DNA of 64,000 nt from assembly GCA_948567375.1 (NCBI GenBank), contig OX419756.1, positions 54,636,333-54,700,332 of the forward strand. The letters run 5' to 3'. The DNA is from Lunularia cruciata. Taxonomy: Eukaryota; Streptophyta; Marchantiopsida; Lunulariales; Lunulariaceae. Below the pieces are notes generated by a model. It saw only the letters and a program-made list of their open reading frames with translations, was not told the origin of the DNA and did no database searches. The position numbers were made by a program, and so were the translations under genes. Positions 33,301 to 45,419 of the stretch are shown one piece after another (the first letter of the stretch is position 1; each line of letters opens with the position of its first letter).

Positions 33301-34972
33301 CACGATAGCCTTTTATGAACAGTATGCTCTTACAAACCTTGCATCTAATCTCTGGGTAAAAATTGTCACTATACTGACCTCAGGGGCCCGACTTGGTGAA
33401 GCGCCACCATCATCGCTGTAACCTAAATGTTCTACTCCTGTGTCGTCAATAAAGTTATCATCAGCCGGTGTTGGCTCCAACTCCTTATCTTCCTGCGTAT
33501 CAATTCACAAGCAGTTCTATAAAGTAAGTGGCACATAAAGAAACCAGACAAGAACAGTTCGCGGGAACTTTCCTGACATCTCTAATCTACTCTTAAAGAG
33601 TGTAGAAACTCAAAGATACTATATTGCAGAAAAGATCGCTATACATAACTGTCAGCAAATGTTCTTCTGCATTCGCAATTATGTGAACAAATTATCCGAT
33701 GCAAGTTCCTAGCCATGAGGCTTACTTCCGATCTACACACTTGAGCATTAGAAAACAAATTGATACTCTGTTCATGCACATCCTCGGACATTACTATAGT
33801 TGCCCACTGCCCGACAGACCATTAGATGGTAGTTCCCCTGACTTAACGGGCTATTAATGACTTTGAAATGAATTTAGGTCAGAAGTTACAACACCAGGAG
33901 AAAAGAACATGTTATAATAAAAAGGAAGTTAATGAAATGGCATACTGTACAGCTTAACAGAAGAGAACTTTACTCGTGTAAGTACAGTAAATTGAAATTT
34001 GGTTTTAATACCATATTCTCGAGTGAAGGTTGTTATAATGCGGAAATCCCTGCGCTGGTTTTGTTACACGTTTATGACTCCATCCTTTACTCCTATGATA
34101 GACGGACTAGGAAATAAACCGAAGTGTTACGTTTACATCGCCATACTACACTGCAGCTGACATTAAAACTTTGATTTCGTCTACTGACAAGGAATCAGAC
34201 AGCAGATAGCTCTGCTGAATCCAAGTTGACCCTGGCAGGGGTATCTTCTAGGCTGAAAGATAATCCTATGTTATGACCCAGCTGCCCTGTATCATCTTTG
34301 TCCTAAGCCCCAAGTTACAGTTCCATCTGTGTTTGAATGCGAGCAAAAGGGCCAATTATGGGCGACAATTGCTTCAAATTTGAACGTTTCTTGACGAAAT
34401 AGGTGAAGGGAACATTCCCAATAAAAGCAGACAGACTTCTTACTACAAGATACTAGTTCCAGGTGTTTGCTACAAACCTCCGAATCACCTTCAGGATCGT
34501 CGTTCCTGCCCCAAGTCTCCTTCTCCTCTCCTCTTCTCTCCCTGTTCCTTTGAGGCCGGTCACTTCCGGATCGTCCACTTCTACCCTCACTTTTCCCTCC
34601 TCCGCCCTCACCTTTCCCTTTGGCTAACTTCGCAAGCTTTGCTGCAACGGATCCAACTTTCACTTTCTTAGCATCCCCCTTTCCATCTCTGCTCTCTTTC
34701 CCGTCTTTGCTCTTCCGAACTCTTACACGACCCTCACCTTCTTCCGAATCCCTACTTTTTCTCTTCCTAGGTCGATCCTCGTCGTCAAACTCTTCCTCGA
34801 CATTACTCTTTTTCACCAAACGCTTTCTTGGCTTCGCTTTCGGAGATGCCTCGCGAGCAGGGGAGGCGGACGGGGAATCCTGCCACTCCTCTTCTTCCGG
34901 ACTCCCCTCTCGTGACTCAGGCGCATCCGGATCGTACACGGGTTCTCCTTCCTCATCATAATCCCCTCTCAT
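30392..34972 (-). CDS. IWS1: Transcription elongation factor IWS1/SPN1
   Basis: IWS1 binds SPT6 and RNA polymerase II, aids elongation, mRNA processing and histone modification, and in Arabidopsis acts with BES1 in brassinosteroid responses. Ten exons: 34478-34972, 33379-33492, 32905-33134, 32645-32774, 32460-32522, 32122-32199, 31596-31693, 31257-31322 (the acceptor could be three bases earlier), 30712-30865, 30392-30490. All have GT..AG borders and the phases fit exactly: 1527 nt, 508 residues, close to the plant norm of about 500. Residues 1-230 are acidic/basic and disordered (RKRLVKK; five Lys from an A16 run). The TFIIS-N/Med26-like domain spans about 245-370: KPAIEKLKMLPELLTVLEK, RQLQQEFLDRGVL, LKNWLEPLPDGSLPN, FERREQLKKSGLGKV, LARDLVDKW. 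Then come SRPIFQKSTRYEDL, SRPQAMPLDFVVRP and the C-terminal LSVEGRG. The family's usual final residues (GMVKYL-like) are replaced by GCVSYQ. No disabling change is seen. Confidence 0.96.
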
Positions 34973-36129
34973 TGTCCAAAATCTAACCTCTGCAGCCTCA
35001 ACTTCACTAAAAATCGTCAAGCTCAGAGAAAAAAGAGCAATAACCTTCCCAGTACCGAATTCACTCCACAAACTTCAACCTAGACGTTTATTCTCGGCGA
35101 CTCTGCTCACCTCCGCACTGTCTCCGGAAATTACAGTGAAGTTGTCCACGATGAAAGAAGAGAACGGCAACGCGGTTTCTAGAGCTGTTTTGTCGACTCT
35201 ACGCGTAATATCACTCAAAGACAACGCTCGACGATCTTCTCAGCGTGTTGTGCAAAAACTCATGGTCCAATCTTCGTCCGTTCAGAACCTCCTCTCTTCT
35301 GTTCGGCAGAAGAGAGAGAAGCTCAAACGAATTTGATCTGTGGAGCGTCTTTCCCTTACTTGGCCACTATCAGACGGGACGGGAGGTGGCGGTGACGGGT
35401 CTGGCCGATGTGAGCCCACGGGAAGAGTACAGAACTGCCTCTTTCGCACTGCAGTTTCCTCTGATCTCACTACAGTCGATTACTTGAGTGCCCTCCTGTA
35501 CTTGGTCACTAGTTGGGCCGTGCTATGCACAAGCTTTATTTCCCAATACAACGAATATAAACATAAAATAATTCACAACATTTACAGCACAACAAAAAAA
35601 TATAATTTCTCATATATATAATATATAATATAATGATAAAGATCAAATTTGATAACATGATTCCTTTACATATAAAATAAAAGCCAAGACTCCCTTGGTG
35701 GAACGGCAAACGATACATACTCAAAATCTGTTTAAAGTAAATACACATATTTTTTATTGAAATTAATTTAGTAATCATGATTTTTATGTTAGTTTTTGTA
35801 TCAACTCTAATGGATAAGAAAATTATAGACCAGGAACAAATAGAAAAAGAGATAAATAGATATCTGTTTTATATAGAGTTTAATTTTGAGATATACTGAT
35901 TATCATAAAAACATAATATGAAAAAATAAATATTAAAATCTAGAACAATCAAATGATAATTCAAAATTTTAATCAATAAAATTAAAATTAATTAATTAAA
36001 AACTACATCGCTAATTCTTTTTCTTAATGATTTATGCACACCAGTCTTAATAACAGAAGGGATATAGCATGAACTAATTATCATTAACTTGCACTTTTGA
36101 CTTAAAAGAAGAAAAGGGGGACCGCGTAG
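34973..36129. promoter_or_regulatory. 5' flank of IWS1, then AT-rich DNA
   Basis: About 550 bases upstream of the start codon are of mixed, gene-like composition and probably hold the 5'UTR and promoter. A GC-rich patch at about 35375-35430 (GGGACGGGAGGTGGCGGTG) is the most striking feature. From about 35540 the DNA is AT-rich with nothing recognizable. A plus-strand frame at 35136-35336 is unassigned. Confidence 0.4.
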
Positions 36130-36290
36130 ATAACACAAAGGATGGAAAGATCCTTCGGATATCTTAGGTGCGGTAGGGCAGATTTTTCATATAGACTCTA
36201 TTGGGGCTTAGTCCCATTTTACCTTTTTAGTCTATCCCTTGTACGGCTTGATTGGGTCTTCCCATCCTTTGTTTTTTCTCCGCAGTCGCC
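36130..36290 (+). mobile_element. Non-LTR element 3' tail, truncated copy in plus orientation
   Basis: Reads ILGAVGQIFHIDSIGA in the plus direction, followed by CTTAGTCCCATTTTACC, CCTTGTACGGCTTGATTGGG and CTTCCCATCC, the complement of the tails at 2940-3168 and 4390-4580. It is only about 160 bp long, so strongly 5'-truncated. Confidence 0.75.
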
Positions 36291-37383
36291 TTCTTCTTCA
36301 TTTGGACTCAAGATGGGTACAACCATGATCAAAAAGTATCATAAATGTTGTGGAGATAAAAGTGTAAGTAACTATATTCTAAGAAACAACACGAGAAAGA
36401 TATGACATGTTGCTTTGTATTTATACATTATGTAATAATATATACTTTAATTCTAATATATCTATAAGAAATTCAAATAGTATACATGAAGTATATTTGT
36501 TGGAACAAACTGCTGCTTCATTAGCAGTACAATATGCTCTAAGAGAAATATGTTATATTAATAAGTTACTTGAGTACAAAAGTTAGATTTACGTATGGAA
36601 ATTTCTTGCAAAGTTTCAATTTGATATGAGATAAAAAAAGAATATCTTTTTAAATTTGCTAAAATAGCTATCGATTTGATCTCATGTTATAACATATGCA
36701 ACATTTCTACTAAATCTTCACCAACAATTATCAACTTATCTCAATATTATAGATAGCTCAATTCTAGAGATCCTTCTACTATTATATTTATATTTTAAAG
36801 CGCTCATTCATAAACCCTACATATAAGTGAATCCTCTTATATACAATCCATCTTGTCAAGAATGTTACATAATTTTCCATCTATGACTTAGACATATAAT
36901 TTTATAGTTATAAATTGTTTTTATTTGAATGAAAATTCATTTAAATTTATAGATCTCAAAAGGTTTATTTGCTAGTAGTTTTTTCATAGATACTAAATAA
37001 TAGGTATTGATTACTATACTTATAAATATTCATATTGAAAAATGACTATGACTATGAAACATGGCTAATTCAACCTTTATCTAATAAAGTCAAATTTCTC
37101 TTACAAAGGAGAGCTCCAAAGTGTAGTGTTACACATGTTAGTGCAATGTTATCGACAAACATGACAAACTCAAACCTAATAGTGGTATAACTAATTACAC
37201 TTTTTAATTCTCAAAACCCATAAAGGATACTTATTTGTACACATTTCAATTCTCCCATCTAGTTTACCTTTGGTATGTTATGCTTGATCTCTTGTACTAT
37301 TATTTATACCCATTTTCATGCTACTCTCTACTTCTTGAATAAAAGGTTACCATAGAGAATACATGAAGGATGGGAAGGCCTCA
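36291..37383. other. AT-rich intergenic DNA, no gene seen
   Basis: About 1.1 kb without coding, LTR or RNA-gene signals that I can recognize. Confidence 0.5.
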
Positions 37384-38150
37384 TCAAGTCATACAAAGGA
37401 GAGACAAAAGAGGTAAAATAGGACTAGGCTCAATAGTATCTACATGAGAAATTTGCCCCACCGTACTTAAGGTATATGAGCTATGCAAGTTATAAGGTAT
37501 GCAAACTACTAGAGCATCCAAATAAGCATCACCTATAGGGATTGCTCTTCTTTGGATTGCACCAGTAAATGCTCTTTGTAGAGTAATGTACACACGCTGT
37601 CTAAAATATGCTACAAAGTATGAGAGTGAGAGTGAGAGTGGTACCTTTGGCATCTAATATGATAAGCTCTTGCAGACTCCTTGATAAATATGTCAAATGT
37701 TGTGTCCATCACTCCATATAACTCCAAGGCTAGAGCAAAAAAGAGGTGACCTTGCCGCATACCCCTATACTTGGAGACCTTACATGTTGTTGCTCCGCTT
37801 GCCGTCCATCCATGAGGATGAGCAATCACTCCTTCCAAAACTACATCACGCATAAGATCTATAACCATAACATCCACCGTTGTTACTTGATCATCTTGGA
37901 CCAAGTATAAGTTTGCTCTGGAATATGTTGTATGCAAAGAATATGAACACTCCCTCTAAGCAATGTATCCACTCTCTTATGCCATAGCAAACAATTTATT
38001 CATGGTGGCATCATGGGTAGTTATCCTTTGTCCTCCATAAGGACATTATGTCATATAGACCACTATTACATCTAGTGTAGAGCCACACTCACAAGTGAGT
38101 AACAAAGATATAGAAAAGTGGACCAAACCTAGGTACAACCTATTGTTGTA
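37384..38150 (-). mobile_element. N2: 5'-truncated non-LTR element, C-terminal domain and tail
   Basis: Minus-strand copy of the N1 3' end, starting near 38150 (GGTTTGGTCCAC on the minus strand, as at about 28660 plus). Coding pieces: VQDDQVTTVDVMVIDLMRD, EGVIAHPHGW, CKVSKYRGMRQGHLF and LALELYGVMDTTFDIFIKESARAYH (37611-37937), then a GAGAGT-type microsatellite (37619-37642), then RQRVYITLQRAFTGAIQRRAI (37520-37610) and the common tail. Here body and tail have the same orientation, unlike N1. It is better preserved than N1 in the nuclease-like domain, with few stops. Confidence 0.75.
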
Positions 38151-39253
38151 GGGAAACTGGTTGGTGCCTAAACTCTCTACTTCTTGTAGGAAATGACTAA
38201 TCTCTTAAGACTCTTATTCATACACATTTTCATTTGCATGCTACTTCATATGGCTATGTTGAAGTCCATGTCTATGTTTTTGCTAGTTATATGAATTTGT
38301 AAGAATATAATAAATGTAGTATAATTACCTTATGAATGCTGATAAAAAAAATTGAATTAATGGTGGAAAATTTCATAAAATTATGAATAATATATAAAGT
38401 ATAAACTCTTACAAGAGTAAAAAATAGAACAAGAAATATGAGATGAAAATATCACCTTGATATCCTTGCAATCTACACTTTAGTTGATTCAAAAAAAATT
38501 TTTTCTTCACATCACTTCTCCTTTAGTCCTTTATATAATATGGAAGTAAATAATCTATTAAAAAAGGCAGTTTAGCTTAAACTATTGCTCTTCTATGCAC
38601 TCATCAACTCTAATACTCTTTTAAGAAAATAACACAAGACATGAAATTTTTCTTTACTTTAAATATCTAACCATTCACACTCTATCCCAAAATTCACACT
38701 CTATCCCAAAGCATCATAATTAAAATTTTCACATTATTCTATAGAGAAAAAAATTACTCTAATTATACGAGGAAAGTGTATAAATGGGTGTCATATATAT
38801 CATAAATCCAATAGTTGTTATTTGAGTCATGACAAAAATCTCACTAAAACCTTTGCTAAAGTTTTATTAAGTTCATCTTGATTTAAACCATTCTCTCTAG
38901 GATATCATTAATTATTTGTGTTGATTCAAAGGTGTTTAACTAAGTACAATTTACTCAATTTGTCTTCTTGTAGACCCATCTTTAGTCAATAATATAAATG
39001 ATTGGATATCATCTATGGGTGCATGTATTATGTTTGGATATTTAATTTGGTACTATGAGTAGTGGTAGATATTTTCTTATTATAGAGTTTAACTAAAATT
39101 CTAACTTAGCCATAATTAGCTAACTTTAGCCATGGCAAATATGGTGTTGGTACTCTATTGAGTAGTTTACAAATATAAGCACCAATAATTTGGATTTTAG
39201 CATATTGACTTGATATTATTCCTAAATATGTAACATTGAGGAAAGAGAAAAAA
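38151..39253. other. AT-rich intergenic DNA, no gene seen
   Basis: About 1.1 kb. A short direct repeat ATTCACACTCTATCCCAAA occurs twice in tandem at about 38674-38710. Nothing else is recognizable. Confidence 0.5.
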
Positions 39254-39973
39254 TGTAATACTCCAAGGACAAGAGAAGAGAGAGAAACACAAATTACACA
39301 CCCAACATTCCGTGCTCCAAAGGAGCACCTTCTCTTTATTATATAGACAAAGAGGATCTCCTCCAAGGAAGCTCCACCATAGGATTAGGCACACAGATAG
39401 GTGACATGTCAGCAAGCTCCACCCTTGGATTACTTACTTGGATGGGTGACATGTTGGTCTAAGTCCTTTCTGGTTGGTCAAACAAGCTTTGACCGGAGGG
39501 AATCTTCTTGTAGGAGTCTCAGAATCACGTAAGGTACCATTGGAAAGCTCTCATCGAGACAAACCAAGGGGGAAGGAAGGCCATCCTTCCCCCTATTGGA
39601 AGGGAATTTGCACATTTTTGAGGCCTAATTCATCCGTTTAGGCCTCCGAAATTGCCTTCAAAGATTTCAGGCATATTTTGGTTCCTACTCTATTAGTAGA
39701 AGTCCCCTTTTGGTGATACCTCTTTCTGATCTGTTTATCCATCATGTGTAACATCTTTGCAAATGTTACCAAACCAATTCTCACCTTTAAATCATATGTC
39801 TAGCTATTGGTTCGAAGGTTCTCAAGTCTATTTTGGTTTCTGCTCTATTAGTAGAAGTACTCTTTTGGTGATATTTCTATCTGATCTATTTTTGACATCA
39901 TGTATAAAATCATTCTAGATGTCACCAAACCAAATTTCACATCTAGATCATATGACTAGCTCTTGGTATTAAA
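39254..39973 (-). repeat. Family B solo LTR
   Basis: About 720 bp from TGTAATACTCCAAGG to GGTATTAAA. It is similar to the G5 LTR throughout, with the TTATTATATAGACAAAG TATA region at about 39337-39353. The flanks are A-rich on both sides (AAAAA / AAAAC), compatible with a 5-bp target duplication. There is no interior, so the element was removed by LTR-LTR recombination. Confidence 0.88.
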
Positions 39974-42380
39974 AAAACATTTAAATTCATAATACTTTTT
40001 GGATATATAGCCTATAGGCTATATTCGACCATAGAAAAATTCACCCCAAAAAGTTAAGAAGGAATGAAGGTATACTTTACTTAATTTTTGGGTCAAGATA
40101 AGACTCTACACTCATGAAGATTTCTTTTTATGAGTGAATATTTTTAAAATTTTGACTTTCCATGACTTTTTGCTTAACAATTTTTGTTTTTATAGTAATT
40201 AGTGACTTTAATATGTAAGAATTTAACAATATATAAAGAAATGAAGAGTAGATACTCATCATTAGGGACTACTATTGATCAAAATATAAAATGGCAAAAA
40301 GTGGATTTTTTGCAGATTTTAAAAGACTAAAAAGCATAAGTTGAGTGACTCAAATCAATCCTCAAGTATTAAAGATGACTCAATGATGGAGGTAATTAGT
40401 GTTGTTAAATATGAGGTTCTACATGCAAGAAAATGATTGATTCACCTTGATGCTCACTAGGGGGACATGAGTCCATGATATGTCAAGATAGTCCACATGC
40501 TACACAATCTAGCTATAGTTAGGGTTCTTCTTGAGGATGGATTTGAGTCACTTGAGGTTGCAAAATCATAATTTTCCAAAGAGATTTAGTTATTGATGGT
40601 GAGGCTTTGAGTCTAAAGTTAGGGTGATGATCACAAATAAAATCTTGTACTTCTTGATGGATATGAGCTCTTCTTTGAAGGATAGATTCACAATTAACGT
40701 TGTCATGATATTTGTAGTGCCAAAGCTAGGTTGCTTGGACGTTGGAGTGGTCGTGTTGGTAGTCATAGATATGTTAGTAATTAATCATGGACTAATTGTT
40801 GGTAGTCTGATTTTATGTTAGAACTATTTATTGCATGGTGGGATCCATCGTCACTTACACTATTTGCACCGTCGGATATGCCGTTAATGATGCCATTAGA
40901 GTTGGAGATGTTGAGCTTGATGTTGAACCTTTGAGTTCTTGGTTATGGTGGATAGAGATTGATGAGCATCACATGGAATCTCTTAGCTAGACTAGGTGTG
41001 GCTTGATTGTAATCAATTCTCAATTGTTAGTAGATTATTGAGTGATGGATCAAGTACGTATATGATTTGAGTGTGAGTTGAGGTGAAGAATAAATTGATT
41101 ATATCAAAGAAGTAGGAGTCAAGGTGGAATTGGGTGCAAGAACTAAGGATGTTGGTGGTATCTCCAAGCCTAGTGGATCATTGGTACTTCAATCATAGTC
41201 CTAAACTTCTTTGAGAGTGATTGTGTGCGGAAGTCCTATATAAGTTGATGAAAATTTGGCAATGGGGCAAACAATGTGTGGAAGCATTAGCCAAATTTTT
41301 AGAAATTGAGTCAATTTGAGATACGGTGCGTCCAATTTGAGCATAGGAAATGAATAAGGTTGATTTGATGCAAATTGAGTTCAAAGTGCAAAATTGAAGG
41401 TGGATTTGGAAATCCATCCACTCAAATTAGAGATTTAGAGATCTCCATCCTTCCAATTTGGCTTGAGTTGAGAGTTAGATGAGAGAGAGAGATTTGGCGA
41501 TCAACCAACTATAACAAAGGTGCATCAGATTGGTGGAGTTTACAAGGAGTTGGAGGAGTTGCACAAATTGCCCTATCTAATGCTTGAGTTGGTGACGATT
41601 GACCAGATTTGGAGAGGGTTTGAATTGGCAAGAAGAAAGGCCTCTTTTGGCTTTTAGAGGCATAGGGTTGTAAGCTAGAGAGGCTATGAAGGCCCAACTT
41701 GATGGCATGAAGCTAGCTAGTTTAGATGAGTTTTTGGTTACCATTTGGCAAAATTTTCTCACTTTTCAAGATTATGCACAATAATCTTGAAAGGTGAAAC
41801 CCATATCTTTGGTTCTTAGACTAATGCCCTAGCCAATTGGTCCACCTTCATTTGTTATCCTTGTGATTGGTTGATTGATACCTATACACATGTAACTTTG
41901 GCTAAGAGAGGCAATTTGATCCCATCCTTGGTGATCATGGTATCTTAGGAGTAGGTAGACACTCCTATTATGTCAAATGCCAAATGATGATAAAGTCAAT
42001 ACGGTGTTGATTTATGAGATGGAAGGTTTTGCTAGTGCTTCTTGTGATTGAACCCCCTCCATTCTTTGCTTCCTATTTGTGCACCATGTTTATGTGAGGT
42101 GCCTTGACTTTAGAGTGTTAGTGCTCTAGTATACCCTTGGTAGTGATGACCAATCACACTACTTGTGTTTCTCTCCAATGAGACAAGAAGTGATGACATG
42201 CAAACTATGGGAGTCTGTTATGATGGTAGGTTATAGGTCATCCTTTCCCTTAGTGTAGTTGTCATAATTAGAGCTACATTAGTGGGTCAATTGGTGGTGG
42301 AACTTGGTGTTAGTACTTGGTAGTGATCCTTAGTGAGGTACGTGTGATGGTTATGGTTGTGGTTGTGGTTTGAGTTAAAT
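39974..42380. other. Unassigned AT-rich DNA upstream of E3
   Basis: 2.4 kb with no firm gene. The 3' part (about 41400-42380) has G-rich plus-strand text similar in composition to E3 gag and may be its LTR or leader, but no repeated LTR copy was found downstream of E3. A small imperfect palindrome (TTTCAAGATTAT...ATAATCTTGAAA) lies at about 41764-41792. Confidence 0.4.
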
Positions 42381-44062
42381 TTTCACAATGGAACTCTTTG
42401 GGGATTTTAGAGTAGATAACACTATAGTACATAGTAGGTTAACATGGAATTGCACTCGATATCAACCTATATCTCATGTCTTAGTGAGGGAGGAGATTGA
42501 CTCTGATTTAGAGTTTGATACAAGAGTTGATTTGGTTGAGAGTGCACTTGGTGTGTTTGCACCATTGTTGTGAAACATGAACAAGATTTATGGAGCTTCC
42601 AAAGGCCCCAAGTGCTACTCTACTATAATGGGTACCATTGAGTTGAATGACTTCAATTAGGAGTTTGATAATTGGTGTGATCTATAGTGGATGTAAAACC
42701 TTACTTTTTTAACACCTTTCATGGCATAGAAGGGGTTGTTTTAGCACTTTGGGAGTCCAATGATGGATGACTATTATGAATTCAAGTGAGCTCACTTGGA
42801 GGAGATTGAGCTATGGAGATATTATTGGTCTCCAAACTACCTCTTTATCATTTTGAGCTCAGTTGTTAGGGGTAGATTGGTACCCACAAGTCCTAGCTCT
42901 AGTAGCATTGGTGGATCTAGTGAAGGTGCACTAGTTGGAGATGGTGCTACTATGAGTGGAGGTATCACTATAGGAGGTGGTGAAGTATTGGGGTTTAATC
43001 CCATGGTGGAATTATTCCAATGCTTGAGGCAAAACTACTAAGGAGTGTTGATTGATAAGCTAAACAACTTGTAGGAGTTCCAACAAAAGGCTTCAGAGAG
43101 ACTACACAAGGCATACACTTGTATGAGATGGTTGATCAGTTTCACTCAAGGAGTTCCTAAGGCCTAAACAATCTAGTTTGGTATGGGATCTTGGATAGAG
43201 AATTGTGACATAGAGTGCATGATGTTATTATAGGCTACTTCACCTACTTTGGTAGTGGTTTTCAGTTTGGTTGAGCACATTGAGCTCAAACATGGTGGAG
43301 GACAAAGTGTTGATATTTGGATTTGGTAGGGAAATCTCATAATTAGTTGTTACTTCTTTTAGAGTGTAGCAAAATGCACCATTCCATGTTGGCTTTTGAG
43401 GATAGAGTGGACAACCCAAATCTTATGGAGCGAGTGGAGGGTGTAGTCTAGTTGAGACCCTTACCTTCATTTTTACGTTAGAAGTAGAGAGTGGTGTTGT
43501 TGCTTGTTGGACTTGTGGTGGACCTTACCAGAAAAGAGAGTGCACTCATGGAAATGGACATGATACCTCTGGTGCATCTCAACTAGCATAAAGAGAGTGT
43601 GACCATTGCCATAGATTTGGTCAGACTAGTGACCAATGCTTTGACTTTCATCGAGAGGTATGGAGTGGTAGGGCTACTATAGCAAGTGGTAGAGGAAGAG
43701 CTCTAGGTCATGGTGGATGAGGTGGTAGAGGTGGTGGTAGAGGATCCACACTTGGTAGGGATGTAATACTTACTCTTGCTTCTGATACAACCATGGCTAC
43801 TTAGATTGAGTAGTTGGAGTAGAGATTGGCTAGCATGGCCATAGCTCAGAGGAGATCAAATTTGGGTGCTGAGGCTTCTTATGCTAGGGATAGAGACATC
43901 TTGGACTTCATGTGTAGAGTAGCACAAGTAGATACATCTATCATAATGACTAGAAGTGCAATACTTGTTCCAAAGCCTAGAGGAGCATCGATGGAGTTGG
44001 ACCCACAAAGAGGAGAGACTAGTAGACAAGTCAGACTCCCCCAGTCTTTCACACTCTCTTAG
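42381..44062 (+). pseudogene. E3 gag remnant with two zinc-knuckle-like motifs
   Basis: Readable blocks: GTIELNDFN and FDNWCDL (about 42630-42690), YYEFK.AHLEEIELWRYYWSPNYL (42775-42850), a Ser/Gly-rich linker (42890-42980), ASERLHKAYTCMRWLISFTQGV (about 43090-43160), then CWTCGGPYQKREC (about 43508-43546), CDHCHRFGQTSDQC (43598-43639; the usual His is Gln) and a GRGRALGHGG.GGRGGGRG arginine/glycine tail (about 43690-43740). The order capsid, knuckles, RGG tail is that of a gag polyprotein. It belongs to a different lineage from families A and B. It ends at a family B solo LTR. Confidence 0.68.
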
Positions 44063-44794
44063 TGTAATACCACAAGCTAGCCATATGATCTAGATGTGAA
44101 ATTTGGTTTGGTAACATCTAGAATGATGTTATACATGATGGTCAAAATAGATCATATAGAAGTATCACCAAAAGAGTACTTCTACTAATAAAGCAGAAAC
44201 CAAAATAGACTTGAGAACCTTAGAACCAATAGCTAGACATATGATTTAAAGGTGAGAATTGGTTTGGTAACATCTGGAAGGATGTTACACATGATGGACT
44301 AAACAGATCAGAAAGAGGTATCACCAAAAGGGGACTTCTACTAATAGAGTAGGAACCAAAATATGCCTAAAGTCTTTGAAGGCAACTTCGGAGGCCTAAA
44401 CGAATGAATTAGGCCTAAAAAATGTGCAGATTCCCCCCAACAAAGAAAAGGATGGCCTTCACTCCCCACCTGGTTTGTCTCGTTGAGAGCTTTCCAATGG
44501 TACCTTATGTGATTCTGAGACTCCTATATGAAGATTCCCTAAAAGATTCCCTCTGGTCAAAGCTTGTTTGACCAACTAGAAAGGACCTAGACCGACATGT
44601 CACCCATCCAAGTAAGTAATCCAAGGGTGGAGCTTGCTAACATGTCACCTATCTGTGTGCCTAATCCTATGGTGGAGCTTCCTTGGAGGAGATCCTCTTT
44701 GTCTATATAATAAAGAGAAGGTGCTCCTTTGGGACACCAAATGTTGAGTGTGTAATCTGTGTCTTCTCTCTTCTCTTGTCCTCGGAGTATTACA
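44063..44794 (+). repeat. Family B solo LTR in plus orientation
   Basis: 732 bp, the reverse complement of the other family B LTRs: it starts TGTAATACCACAAGC and ends GAGTATTACA. An exact 5-bp target duplication CTTAG flanks it (44058-44062 and 44795-44799). It interrupts the E3 frame. Confidence 0.95.
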
Positions 44795-45406
44795 CTTAGG
44801 CACTACATATGACACACAAGGCTCTTAGATGTCCTAATGTAGGTGTGGTAGTTGTTGATGGAGTGCATGATAGACTAGATGCTAGTCATCCATTTGCTAC
44901 TATACAGATCAAGTCTAGCACAATGTTTGGAACGGCTTAGTTGATTATGTGCTTCACTTTGTTCTCAACCAACAATATATTTACCTTGGGACTTGATCCA
45001 AGTCTAGTATTCTAGTTGGTTGCAACACTTTGTGAGAGTAGGGATAATGTAGTTCTTACCTCTAGAGCAATGATAGTTGATAGTGGAGTTGACTTGGTTG
45101 AGGAGCATGGTATCCACTCAATGACCAATGGTTTATGGTAGGCAATAATAGTTAGGTTGGAAGAGTTACCAACTAAACCTGCCTTTGAACAAGCTCTGTT
45201 CACACCTAGAGTTGTTTGGATATCTCCCTTTGGATAACCAAAGGGGGGTTTTCCGTTTGGTGAGACCTTTAAGGAAGGTCTATACACCACAAAGGATCTT
45301 ATTAGACTCTAATATGAAACCTCTTATCTTGAGGAAGGATGTTATTGTTGGTCTAGAGCTACAAAAGACCAATATGGAGGGTTTGGATTGTTTGGATGTT
45401 TGGATG
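44795..45406 (+). pseudogene. E3 protease remnant
   Basis: Continues E3 after the solo LTR: HKALRCPNVGVVVVDGVHDRLD-like text, then at 45185-45406 QRILLDSNMKPLILRKDVIVGLELQ. This resembles the retropepsin-like motif LLDSGAxPVMxGK found in gag-pol elements of green algae and seed-free plants; Asn-Met replaces Gly-Ala here. The frame breaks off at 45406 in a DCLDVWM block and resumes at 53759 with an equivalent C-L-D codon run. Confidence 0.6.
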
Positions 45407-45419
45407 AAATGCGCCTGAA

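Noticed and set aside
34620..34961. 113-codon plus-strand frame, Ser/Phe-rich
   Set aside because: It is the exact antisense of IWS1 exon 1; the sense frame has the conserved protein and correct splice sites.
35690..35720. tRNA-like fragment (CTCCCTTGGTGGAACGGC)
   Set aside because: No cloverleaf or box B could be built from the flanking AT-rich DNA.
41193..41762. Several short overlapping minus-strand frames
   Set aside because: They overlap each other in different frames, have no domain motif and look random.
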